12,425 nt of DNA from FEN-727 sp036508635 (GTDB lineage: Bacteria; Actinomycetota; Geothermincolia; Fen-727; Anoxymicrobiaceae): positions 1 through 12,425 of the forward strand of contig DATCGY010000002.1 in assembly GCA_036508635.1 (NCBI GenBank), in the 5' to 3' direction. Shown here piece by piece: positions 1-6,547 of this stretch. Made by a program: the position numbers and the translations under genes. The number at the start of each line of letters is the position of its first letter. Position 1 is the first letter of the stretch. The notes beneath the pieces are model-generated. The model was not told the DNA's origin. It saw only the letters and a program-made list of their open reading frames with translations, and did no database searches.

Positions 1-825
1 GGCCATTGCGAGGAACTGGAAGGCTTTGCCCGGAATCACGCGGCTGCTCTTGGCGACGGTCCCGAAGTGCCCCCCCAGGCAGATGTCCGCTTTTGCGATG
101 GCTTCCGGGAGCTCGCTGTACGGGATCCAATCGATGAAGTCGGTGTTCCCGAGACCCAGCGAGCCGCTCAGCCTCTCGATCGCGTCGCGCTCCTGCCCGC
201 CCCCGACCACGGTGAAATGAATGTCGTCGTCGTCCGCGAGCAGGGACGCCGCGCGGACCACGTATTCGGTGCCGTGCACCGGGTGAAAGGTGCAGTAGTA
301 GAAGACCTCCAGCGGGCCGCCGCCGGTCGCCGCCGGCTGCGGGCTGAACAGGGAACTCTCGGCGCCCACGAAGACGCGCCTGAACTTGTCCCGGTCCACG
401 CCGAAAGTCTCCACGAAATACTCCACGTGCTCGTCCGTGTCGAGGAGGACCAGATCCGAGCGGCGGCATCCCGAGCGGTCGAGCCAGTAGAAGAGCCTGC
501 CAGGCAGCGACCGGGGCTTGAACCTCTTGCGATCGAAGCACATGGTGTCGTAGCCGGAGAGGAAAGCGTCGAGGACTATAGGTTTTTTCGAGAGCCTGCT
601 GATGAACGGGATGAACGGCTGGCCGTAGAAGCCCACCAGGATGGCGTCGGCGCCGCGGGGAGGCTTGAGCACGAAACGCGTGAGTAACCTCGCAAACCGC
701 AGAGGATAATTGCGTCCCAGGTCGGTGTACTCGATAGTCTCGACGCCCGCCGACGCCAGCCCGTCGAGGATGACTCTGTTCCTGGTGTAGGTGGGCTCGC
801 GCCCCATCACGACCGCTAACTTCAC
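1..825 (-). CDS. glycosyltransferase family 4/1, 3' end beyond the window
   Basis: This is a GT-B-fold glycosyltransferase, expected to be cytoplasmic or membrane-associated and to transfer a sugar from a nucleotide donor to a lipid-linked oligosaccharide. Read on the minus strand it gives 275 codons without a stop and runs off the left edge, so perhaps 80-120 C-terminal residues are missing. The start is GTG at 825, chosen because GGAGG sits 6 nt upstream and the first residues (VKLAVVMGREPTYTRNRV) form a typical N-terminal beta strand and loop. The second Rossmann domain begins near residue 180 (EVFYYCTFHPVHGTEYVVRA), followed by a VVGGGQE strand-turn. The donor-site segment near residues 254-275 reads FGTVAKSSRVIPGKAFQFLA, with Gln where many GT4 enzymes have the second Glu of E-x7-E. 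It diverges from the operon starting at 1009. Donor and acceptor cannot be read from the sequence. Confidence 0.88.
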   Translation of the reverse strand, partial: MKLAVVMGREPTYTRNRVILDGLASAGVETIEYTDLGRNYPLRFARLLTRFVLKPPRGADAILVGFYGQPFIPFISRLSKKPIVLDAFLSGYDTMCFDRKRFKPRSLPGRLFYWLDRSGCRRSDLVLLDTDEHVEYFVETFGVDRDKFRRVFVGAESSLFSPQPAATGGGPLEVFYYCTFHPVHGTEYVVRAASLLADDDDIHFTVVGGGQERDAIERLSGSLGLGNTDFIDWIPYSELPEAIAKADICLGGHFGTVAKSSRVIPGKAFQFLAMA

Positions 826-840
826 AGATGGCCTCCGGTG

Positions 841-866
841 GAGCGGATTCCAGGTTGGAACCGCTC
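841..866. promoter_or_regulatory. inverted repeat between divergent genes, possible operator or 5' UTR hairpin
   Basis: GAGCGG (841-846) pairs with CCGCTC (861-866) and TTCC (848-851) pairs with GGAA (857-860). That makes a 10-bp stem with one unpaired A at 847 and a 5-nt loop. It lies 16 nt upstream of the minus-strand GTG at 825, just before that gene's GGAGG site, in the gap shared with the operon at 1009. Its placement fits an operator or a translation-controlling leader hairpin, but no regulator is visible nearby. Confidence 0.4.
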
Positions 867-929
867 TAAGAAGTCTATACGAAACGGGCAACCCGGGCAG
901 GACCACCTGAGCGGCGGACGCGAATCGGG

Positions 930-935
930 TAGAAT
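930..935 (+). promoter_or_regulatory. candidate -10 box upstream of the 2-epimerase operon
   Basis: TAGAAT lies about 74 nt before the TTG start at 1009 and is the best -10-like hexamer on this strand of the gap. No convincing -35 box is visible about 17 nt further upstream, so this is a weak prediction. Confidence 0.22.
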
Positions 936-1008
936 TAGCCTCTGGAAAGAGTTACCGCCCGTGTCCTGAAACTCGTTACCGGTCCGGAGGTTCAACCGAG
1001 GTGTTGAT

Positions 1009-2127
1009 TTGGCCGAAGGTCGTCCCGCAGGGAATAAAAGAAAAGTGCTCTCCGTGGTGGGGGCGAGGCCGCAGTTTGTGAAAGAGGCCGCGCTGTCCCC
1101 GCACCTGCGGGAGCGTTTCCATGAGGTGCTGGTCCATACGGGCCAGCACTACGACGTGGAATTGTCCCGTGCGCAGTTCGAAGTCCTCGAGATCCCCGAG
1201 CCGGACTACAACCTCGAGGTGGGTTCGGGCAGCCACGCTACTCAGACAGCAAAAGCGATGACCGCGCTCGAGGAGGTGCTGACCGCCGAAGAGCCCGATT
1301 TCGTGGTCATCTACGGCGATACCAACTCAACTCTCGCCGCCGCGTTGGCCGCTGCAAAACTGAGGCTGCCCATCGGCCACGTCGAGGCCGGGCCCAGGCA
1401 GCACGACCTGGGGGTTCCCGAGGAGATCAACCGCGTGGTGGCGGACAGGCTGTCCACCCTGCGCTTCGTGCCGACCGATGAGGCGGCCACCAACCTGCGC
1501 GCCGAAGGGATCACCGACGGCGTGGAGATGACCGGCGACGTGATGTACGACATTTTCCTGCAGACCGAGCGCCAGGCGGGCGCCGCCCGCCGGGAGCTGG
1601 ACGACCTCGGGCTCGAGCCCGAGGGCTACCTGCTCCTCACTCTGCACCGTCCCCACAACGCGGATGACCGCGCCTCGCTCGAGGCTATCCTGCGAGGGGT
1701 GACGTCATCGGGGGAGAAGGTCCTGTTCCCCGCCCACCCTCGCACGGTCAAGAGCATGGAACGGCACGGGCTGCTTTCTGAGATGGACTCGAACGGCGCC
1801 ATGGTCATGGTCAAGCCGGTGGACTACAAGGACATGGTTCTCTTCATGAGCAACGCGAGATTGATAGTGACCGATTCCGGCGGCGTCAACAAAGAGGCTT
1901 ACTTCGCGGGAAAGCCGTGCGTCTGCCTGGACTTCGTCTCGGCCTGGCCGCAAACGGTAGAGTCCGGCTGGTGCGTGGCGACCGGCAGCGACCAGGCCAG
2001 GATCGAGGCGGCACTTCGAGGATTCGCGCCGCCGGAGGGGGAACGGCCGCCGTACTTCGGGGACGGAAAAGCGTGCGAGAAGATCGCCCGCGCCATCGAC
2101 GCGTACCTCGACGGCTCCGTTCGATGA
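1009..2127 (+). CDS. wbpI: WbpI-like non-hydrolysing UDP-sugar 2-epimerase
   Basis: This cytoplasmic epimerase inverts C2 of a UDP-2-acetamido sugar. Its 372 residues match the usual family length. The residues known to be catalytic in the WecB family are all present by position: D104 in YGDTNST, E126 in HVEAG, E138 and R142 in PEEINR, and H213 in TLHRPHN. Several features favour WbpI, which acts on UDP-GlcNAc(3NAc)A, over ordinary WecB: GARPQFVK at the N-terminus, the PDYNL segment, the 12-residue E126-E138 spacing, AHPRT, and TDSGGVNKEAYFAGKPC. Two odd spots are EAGPRQH where relatives have EAGLRSF, and HRPHN where relatives have HRxEN. The start is TTG at 1009 with GAGGTG about 5-6 nt upstream; a later GTG has no good ribosome site. 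It is first in an operon with the dehydrogenase (53-nt gap) and aminotransferase. The family call is very secure; the WbpI assignment is likely rather than certain. Confidence 0.88.
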   Translation: MAEGRPAGNKRKVLSVVGARPQFVKEAALSPHLRERFHEVLVHTGQHYDVELSRAQFEVLEIPEPDYNLEVGSGSHATQTAKAMTALEEVLTAEEPDFVVIYGDTNSTLAAALAAAKLRLPIGHVEAGPRQHDLGVPEEINRVVADRLSTLRFVPTDEAATNLRAEGITDGVEMTGDVMYDIFLQTERQAGAARRELDDLGLEPEGYLLLTLHRPHNADDRASLEAILRGVTSSGEKVLFPAHPRTVKSMERHGLLSEMDSNGAMVMVKPVDYKDMVLFMSNARLIVTDSGGVNKEAYFAGKPCVCLDFVSAWPQTVESGWCVATGSDQARIEAALRGFAPPEGERPPYFGDGKACEKIARAIDAYLDGSVR

Positions 2128-2136
2128 GGTGTTTCC

Positions 2137-2163
2137 CTGTGTGTTACTCTCTGTGTGTTCTCT
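2137..2163 (+). repeat. short tandem repeat in the intergenic leader
   Basis: CTGTGTGTTACTCT (2137-2150) is followed directly by CTGTGTGTTCTCT (2151-2163). The two are the same unit apart from one extra A. The repeat lies between the epimerase stop and the ribosome site of the next gene. It has no strong self-complementarity and looks like slippage or a pyrimidine-rich leader element. Confidence 0.6.
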
Positions 2164-2180
2164 GACCGAGGTGTATTCAT

Positions 2181-3200
2181 TTGGGTACTGACGAAAAAGT
2201 CACAATCGGCCTCATCGGCTACGGCTACTGGGGCCCGAACCTCTGCCGTAACTTCCTGGGCCTCCCGGGAGCGCGGCTCGAATACGTATGCGATTCATCA
2301 GACGACAAGCTGCGTGAGGCCGCGGACAAGTGCCCGGGCGCGAAGTTCGTCAAGGATCCTGCGGAAGTGTTGGCTGATGAGAGCGTGGACGCGGTGGTCG
2401 TTGCCTCCTCCGCGGTCACCCACCACCAGCTCGCCCTCGAGGCGATGCGCGCCGGCAAGCACGTTTTCGTCGAGAAGCCGATGAGTCTGGAGGTCGCTCA
2501 GGGACAGGAGCTGGTCGACGCCTCGGAGGAGCTGGGCAAGGTGCTCATGGTGGGCCACCTTCTCATCTACCACCCGGCGGTGGATTTCCTGAAGGCATAC
2601 GTGGAGTCCGGAGAGCTCGGGGACATACTGTACATATACTCTCACCGGCTCAACCTGGGCCGTCTCAGGCACGACGAGAACTGTCTGTGGAGCCTCGCGC
2701 CGCACGACATCTCACTGATGCTCTTCCTGCTGGACTCGGAGCCCGTGACCGTCGTGGCGAGCGGCGCGTCCTACCTGAGAGACGGGCTGGAGGATGTCGT
2801 GTTCTGCTCGATGCAGTTCCCCGGCGGGCAGATGGGCAACTGCCACGTCTCATGGCTCGACCCCCACAAGATCCGCAAGTTCACGATCGTGGGGACCGAG
2901 AAGATGGCCGTGTTCGATGACATGAGCGAGGATGAGAAGATAAAGATCTTCGATAAACGAGTCTACCGGCCAGGGGGCATGCTCGAGTATGGAAAGGAAC
3001 TGTACCTGCACGTGGGCGAGGAGTCGGTGCCTGATATCGCCATGCAGGAGCCGCTTCGCCGCGAGTGTCAGCACTTCATAGACTGCGTCCGTGACGGCGT
3101 CACACCCCGGTCCGACGGGGTGCAGGGCCTGCAGGTCCTCAAGGTGCTGACCGCCGCCAGTGAGTCGCTTGCCGCAGGCGGCGTACCCGTGAGGATCTGA
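2181..3200 (+). CDS. Gfo/Idh/MocA family NAD(P)-dependent sugar dehydrogenase (candidate WbpB role)
   Basis: This 339-residue oxidoreductase has an N-terminal Rossmann fold (IGLIGYGYWGPNL, residues about 8-20) and the EKP signature (HVFVEKPMS) with the usual catalytic Lys at residue 99. The C-terminal alpha/beta domain carries LAPHDIS with H175. The residue four before that His is Ser171, where many family members have Asp. Members beside a DegT aminotransferase usually oxidise C3 of UDP-GlcNAcA or a related UDP-sugar to the 3-keto form, and that is the proposed role here. It is only distantly like Pseudomonas WbpB, so the substrate is inferred from context. The TTG start at 2181 is set by GAGGTG 7 nt upstream. 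The leader resembles that of the preceding gene. The next gene follows after 16 nt, which indicates co-transcription and coupling. A second family member starts at 12080 and could share or replace this function. Confidence 0.87.
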   Translation: MGTDEKVTIGLIGYGYWGPNLCRNFLGLPGARLEYVCDSSDDKLREAADKCPGAKFVKDPAEVLADESVDAVVVASSAVTHHQLALEAMRAGKHVFVEKPMSLEVAQGQELVDASEELGKVLMVGHLLIYHPAVDFLKAYVESGELGDILYIYSHRLNLGRLRHDENCLWSLAPHDISLMLFLLDSEPVTVVASGASYLRDGLEDVVFCSMQFPGGQMGNCHVSWLDPHKIRKFTIVGTEKMAVFDDMSEDEKIKIFDKRVYRPGGMLEYGKELYLHVGEESVPDIAMQEPLRRECQHFIDCVRDGVTPRSDGVQGLQVLKVLTAASESLAAGGVPVRI

Positions 3201-3216
3201 TGAAGATGGAGAAGCG

Positions 3217-4320
3217 ATGATGGAGGATATGCCGCGCATCCCGCTGGTTGACGTATCGCGCCAGTTTGCGATGCTCGAGGAGGAGGCGGGCGGAGCCGTC
3301 CTGGAGGTCCTGCGGTCGGGCGGGTACATACTCGGCCCGCGGGTCGCCGAGCTCGAGAGCGAGATTGCCTCTTACCTGGGCGTCGCGGAAGGGGTCGGCG
3401 TCGCCTCAGGCACCGACGCGCTGTTCCTCTCGCTGAAAGCGCTGGGCGTCGGGCCGGGCGACGAGGTTCTCACGACGCCCTTCACCTTTATCGCCACCGC
3501 CGAGGCCGCCGCGAATCTCGGCGCGGTGCCGAGATTCGTAGACATCGAGGGAGCGACCTTCAACATCGACGCCGGGCTCGTAGCGGACGCGATCACCGAG
3601 CAGACGAAGGCGCTCGTTGTAGTCCACCTGTTCGGGCACCCGGTGGATGTCGAAGCGTGCCGTAAGATCTGCGACGAGAGAGGAATCGCGCTGGTCGAGG
3701 ACTGCGCACAGAGCCTGGGGGCTGAGGCCGCCGGCCAGAAGGCAGGGTCGTTCGGCGAGGCGTCGGCTCTCAGTTTCTTCCCCACCAAGAACCTGGGGGC
3801 GGCCGGGGACGCGGGAATGCTGTGCACCGACGATGAGGGGCTCGCCGCGCGATCGCGCATGCTCCGGGCGCACGGGTCAAGCCGCAAGTATTACCACGAG
3901 GTCCTCGGGTACAACAGCCGCCTCGATGCCGTACAGGCGGCGCTCCTCCTGGTGAAGCTGAAGCACCTGGATGAATGGAACCGGGAACGGGCACGCATAG
4001 CATCCCTTTATGACGCCCACCTCAAGGACGTTGTGACGCCTCCCGTGAAGCCGGGGTACTCCCACTGTTACCACCAGTACACTATCCGCTCGCATCGGCG
4101 CGACGAGGTGAAGAGCGGCCTCGAGGCGGCCGGGGTCGCATCTGCGGTGTACTACCCGGTTCCCCTCCACTTTCAGCCGTGCTTCGAGTACCTCGGATAC
4201 TCCAGAGGCGAGTTCCCGGTGGCGGAGGCAGCCTCTGGAGAAGTCCTCTCTCTGCCGATCTTCCCGGGTATGACCGACGAAGAGGTCGAGCGTGTCTGCC
4301 AGGCTGTCAACGGGGCGTGA
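3217..4320 (+). CDS. wbpE: DegT/DnrJ/EryC1/StrS PLP-dependent sugar aminotransferase (WbpE-like)
   Basis: This fold-type I PLP aminotransferase, 367 residues, would convert the 3-keto UDP-sugar made by the neighbouring dehydrogenase to the 3-amino sugar, with glutamate as the usual donor. Family signatures in order are SGGYILGPRVAELE (34-47), the PLP phosphate-binding ASGTDAL (63-69), LVEDCAQS with D162 for the pyridine nitrogen, SFFPTKNLGA with K191 as the Schiff-base lysine, and GYNSRLDAVQAALL. The C-terminal segment carries the typical YYPVPLHFQ substrate-site loop. The start is ATG at 3217, with GGAG 5 nt upstream. ATG at 3229 is possible but lies only 2 nt after a GGAGG. The gene sits 16 nt after the dehydrogenase and ends the first operon; the next gene is inverted. 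The aminotransferase call is secure. The exact sugar comes from context and could be UDP-GlcNAc rather than the uronic acid. Confidence 0.92.
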   Translation: MMEDMPRIPLVDVSRQFAMLEEEAGGAVLEVLRSGGYILGPRVAELESEIASYLGVAEGVGVASGTDALFLSLKALGVGPGDEVLTTPFTFIATAEAAANLGAVPRFVDIEGATFNIDAGLVADAITEQTKALVVVHLFGHPVDVEACRKICDERGIALVEDCAQSLGAEAAGQKAGSFGEASALSFFPTKNLGAAGDAGMLCTDDEGLAARSRMLRAHGSSRKYYHEVLGYNSRLDAVQAALLLVKLKHLDEWNRERARIASLYDAHLKDVVTPPVKPGYSHCYHQYTIRSHRRDEVKSGLEAAGVASAVYYPVPLHFQPCFEYLGYSRGEFPVAEAASGEVLSLPIFPGMTDEEVERVCQAVNGA

Positions 4321-4342
4321 ACTCGAACTATCACGGTGAAAG

Positions 4343-4384
4343 CTGAACAATCCGGAGCATGTGGTATCGGGCGCTCCTGTTCAG
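4343..4384. terminator. long-armed stem-loop between convergent genes, possible transcription end
   Basis: CTGAACA (4343-4349) pairs with TGTTCAG (4378-4384), and GGAGC (4354-4358) pairs with GCTCC (4373-4377). This gives 12 bp with a 4-nt bulge on the left arm and a 14-nt loop. It lies just after the aminotransferase stop at 4320 and before the convergent stop at 4440, where a bidirectional terminator would be expected. No T tract follows on either strand, so it is not a classical intrinsic terminator; a 3'-end stabilising structure is an alternative. Confidence 0.35.
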
Positions 4385-4439
4385 GATCCAGGCATCTGAC
4401 GAGGCTCTTCGCATATCAATGTGATCTTGCCCTGCGGCC

Positions 4440-4931
4440 TCAAGCTCTCTGACCGATCTTCCGCGCGGGGTTGCCGGCCCATATCTCACCAGGTCCGACC
4501 GGCTTTGTGACGACCGCCCTGACGCCGATTATCGAATTGGAGCCGATGGAACCGGCCTGAGGCATGATCATCGCCTCCTCCCTGATGAACACGTTGTCGC
4601 CTATCGTAAGTTCCCAGGTCTTGACCCTGGGATCAGCGGTTATGTCTTCGACCCGACCGGTCAGGAACATGTGGCTATGCGAGTGGATCTTCGCTCCGTA
4701 CCCGATGATACAGCGTTCGCCTATCTTGACATGGCCTGTGGCATCTATACGTACCCTGAGGGATAATACCGTGCCCTCGCCGATTTCCACCTGGCCCGTG
4801 ATGCCTGTTCTTACATGGGGGTAGATCACCTGAGGGCGGTCCACGTACGCGATGATTCGTCTCTCAATGTTGCCCAGACGTGATCTCTGCAACCATGACA
4901 TGAATTTCCCGTTGTACATCTTGGCAGCCAT
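4440..4931 (-). CDS. left-handed beta-helix (hexapeptide) acetyltransferase, WbbJ/maltose O-acetyltransferase type
   Basis: This acyl-CoA-dependent O- or N-acetyltransferase would act in the cytoplasm on a sugar or nucleotide sugar. Hexapeptide repeats run through most of the chain (ITGQVEIGEGTVLSLRVRI, HVKIGERCIIGYGAKI, ELTIGDNVFI, SIGSNSIIGVRAVVTK). HSHSHMF supplies the likely catalytic histidine. The C-terminus PGEIWAGNPARKIG is the usual end of this family. The frame stays open to 5066, but ATG at 4931 is preferred because GAGGAGG lies 9 nt upstream. That gives 163 residues. ATG at 4982 has only a weak GGAAGAAG site, and ATG at 4940 sits against the GGAGG. The gene is inverted relative to the operons on both sides. 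Hand counts of sample lines in and around it give about 50-55% GC, against 62-70% in flanking genes, which suggests separate acquisition. It may decorate a finished sugar rather than serve the core pathway. Confidence 0.85.
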   Translation of the reverse strand: MAAKMYNGKFMSWLQRSRLGNIERRIIAYVDRPQVIYPHVRTGITGQVEIGEGTVLSLRVRIDATGHVKIGERCIIGYGAKIHSHSHMFLTGRVEDITADPRVKTWELTIGDNVFIREEAMIMPQAGSIGSNSIIGVRAVVTKPVGPGEIWAGNPARKIGQRA

Positions 4932-5080
4932 CTCGAACATCCTCCTCGACGAAAACCATGCAACCGTAAGAGCGATGGTCATCGAATGCTTCTTCCGACT
5001 CCGATAATCTACCATCAGTGACGACCACGCGCACACTACTGCATCCGGGCTGGCAGGTATGTCCACACCCGTGGCCCATC

Positions 5081-5110
5081 TTGCCCGTTAGTCGCTCGAT
5101 GAGGTAGTGT
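5081..5110 (+). promoter_or_regulatory. candidate promoter for the UDP-GlcNAc dehydrogenase gene
   Basis: TTGCCC (5081-5086) and TAGTGT (5105-5110) are separated by 18 nt and end about 40 nt before the TTG start at 5151. The match to TTGACA/TATAAT is partial. The same TAGTGTT string appears in the candidate promoter before the flippase gene. It is supported mainly because the gene stands alone behind an inverted neighbour and needs its own promoter. Confidence 0.2.
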
Positions 5111-5150
5111 TTGCGCCGAAACAACTCATCACTGACACGGGGAGATCCTC

Positions 5151-6389
5151 TTGCAGTCAATCGCAGACCGCGTAAAGAACCGCACGGCGAAGGCCGCTGT
5201 CGTGGGCATCGGTTATGTTGGCGAACCGCTGGCGTTCCGCCTCACGGAAGCGGGCTACCCCGTGGTCGGCATTGACAAATATTCTGACCGGGATCGTCTC
5301 GACGAGCTGGCACAGAGAGGATTGACCGTCTACAGCGACTTCAAGGCGGTGGCCGACAGTGACGTCGTGGTGATCTGCGTGCCGACACCCCTTGGCGACG
5401 GGCAGCAGCCGGACACTTCTTTCATACGGGACGCCACGAGCGACGTTGCCGCGGCGTTCGGCGACGGCGACGGCTCCAAGCTCGTCGTCCTGGAGAGTAC
5501 ATCGTATCCCGGCACGACCAGGGAACTGGTCCTGCCCATCCTGGAGGCGAGGGGGCATCGGCTTGGTGACGGGCTGTTCCTCGCCTACTCGCCCGAGCGT
5601 GTGGACCCCGGGACCGGCCGCGTCTACGAAGAGATACCGCGCCTCGTGGGAGCTCTGGATGAGCGCTCGGCCGAGCTGGCTGCGGCTTTCTACGGGAACC
5701 TCGTATCTCGGGTCAAGGTCGTATCGTGCCCGGAGGCGGCCGAGATGGCCAAGCTCCTCGAGAACATCTTCCGCGCCGTCAACATCGCTCTCGTCAACGA
5801 GCTGTCGCTGCTGTGCCGCCGCATGGACATCAACATCTGGGAGGTCGTCGAGGCCGCCGCCACCAAGCCGTTCGGGTTCATGTCGTTCCGCCCCGGCCCG
5901 GGTATGGGCGGCCACTGCATCCCCGTCGACCCGTTCTTCCTCTCGTGGAAGGCGCGCGATTACGATTTCTACCCGGAGTTCATCGAACTGGCCGGCAAGA
6001 TCAATAGGAACATGCCGTACGAGGTCGTCCAGTGGGCCTCCGAAGCCTTGAACTCGTGCGGACGAAGTGTCAATGGGGCCAGGGTGCTTCTGGTCGGCGT
6101 CGCGTACAAAGAGGATGTCGCCGATACGCGCGAGTCGCCCGCCCTGAAAGTCATCGAGCTGCTGGCCGTTGCCGGCGCGGAGATCCACTACCACGACCCG
6201 TTCGTCCCGTCGGTGGAGGTGGACGGGGTCGAATATGCCTCTGAGGAGCTCGACCGCGATGCGCTGGAGAGCATGGATTGCGTCCTGATACTAACGGCGC
6301 ACTCGGGGCTGGACAAGAGCATCTTCGAGGGGCTGGAAGTCCCGCTGGTCGACACGCGCAACGCGCTCAGCGGGCAGGATTTTTCCTGA
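5151..6389 (+). CDS. wbpA: UDP-N-acetylglucosamine 6-dehydrogenase (WbpA-like nucleotide-sugar dehydrogenase)
   Basis: This enzyme oxidises C6 of a UDP-sugar in two NAD+-dependent steps to a uronic acid; the expected product is UDP-GlcNAcA. It has 412 residues, within the normal range. In order there are GIGYVG (19-24) for NAD binding, ESTSYPGTT (115-123), YSPERVDPG (146-154), AEMAKLLENIFRAVNIALVN with K201, and PGMGGHCIPVDPFFLSWKAR with the thiohemiacetal cysteine at C256. SYPGTT, the SPERVDPG form and WKAR after the cysteine motif are typical of the WbpA branch rather than UDP-glucose dehydrogenase. The C-terminal UDP-binding domain is complete (GVAYKEDVADTRESPA). The TTG start at 5151 has GGGGAG 6 nt upstream. 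The gene stands alone, between the inverted acetyltransferase and the paired hairpin repeats. UDP-ManNAc dehydrogenase is the main alternative, but no WecB-type partner for it is obvious. Confidence 0.9.
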   Translation: MQSIADRVKNRTAKAAVVGIGYVGEPLAFRLTEAGYPVVGIDKYSDRDRLDELAQRGLTVYSDFKAVADSDVVVICVPTPLGDGQQPDTSFIRDATSDVAAAFGDGDGSKLVVLESTSYPGTTRELVLPILEARGHRLGDGLFLAYSPERVDPGTGRVYEEIPRLVGALDERSAELAAAFYGNLVSRVKVVSCPEAAEMAKLLENIFRAVNIALVNELSLLCRRMDINIWEVVEAAATKPFGFMSFRPGPGMGGHCIPVDPFFLSWKARDYDFYPEFIELAGKINRNMPYEVVQWASEALNSCGRSVNGARVLLVGVAYKEDVADTRESPALKVIELLAVAGAEIHYHDPFVPSVEVDGVEYASEELDRDALESMDCVLILTAHSGLDKSIFEGLEVPLVDTRNALSGQDFS

Positions 6390-6398
6390 CCGCACCGC

Positions 6399-6467
6399 GC
6401 ATTGGCGCGTGTAACCTTGCGCCGGTGGTGCGTTGCGAAGCAATGCACCACCGGTGAGCTAAATCAG
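6399..6467. repeat. 69-bp hairpin repeat, copy 1
   Basis: The first of two direct copies of a 69-bp element that lie exactly 80 bp apart. The first 22 bases match copy 2 perfectly. They are followed by an inverted repeat with arms 6420-6436 and 6440-6456 around a GAA loop: 17 pairs, of which two are G-T wobbles. The copy ends in AAATCAG. It begins 9 nt after the dehydrogenase stop codon, so it could end that transcript, but it has no T tract. It resembles REP-like palindromic elements in general form only. Confidence 0.8.
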
Positions 6468-6478
6468 CAAGATGAAAG

Positions 6479-6547
6479 GCATTGGCGCGTGTAACCTTGC
6501 ACCGGTGGAGCGTTGCGCGGCAATGCGCCATCGGTGAGATAAATCAG
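6479..6547. repeat. 69-bp hairpin repeat, copy 2
   Basis: The second copy differs from copy 1 at 7 of 69 positions, all in the hairpin half and tail. Its arms are 6500-6516 and 6520-6536 around a GCG loop. One A-G mismatch (6509/6527) and two G-T wobbles are present. Position 6501/6535 is A-T where copy 1 has G-T, so the stem is largely kept while the sequence changes. Its AAATCAG tail overlaps the TGA stop (6544-6546, minus strand) of the convergent glycosyltransferase gene. Confidence 0.8.

Noticed and set aside
67..687. A 206-codon plus-strand open frame at the left edge
   Set aside because: It lies antisense to a clear glycosyltransferase frame and its translation is Arg/Glu/Ala/Val-rich with no family motif, as expected of a shadow in GC-rich DNA.
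4932..5066. N-terminal extension of the inverted acetyltransferase to 5066
   Set aside because: The extra 45 residues do not look like a hexapeptide enzyme N-terminus, and the GAGGAGG ribosome site favours ATG at 4931.
4864..5160. A 98-codon Cys/Gly/His-containing minus-strand frame (GHGCGHTCQPGC)
   Set aside because: The metal-site look is tempting, but it overlaps the 5' part of the acetyltransferase in another frame, and the rest of the chain shows no repeat or fold signature.
5157..6194. A 345-codon minus-strand open frame
   Set aside because: It is antisense to the WbpA-like gene, which has all its family motifs; the opposite frame has none.
6399..6547. Integron attC site or CRISPR repeats
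   Set aside because: No GTTRRRY/RYYYAAC core pair brackets the hairpins and no integrase is present. Only two copies occur, with imperfect matches and an 11-nt gap, unlike a CRISPR array.
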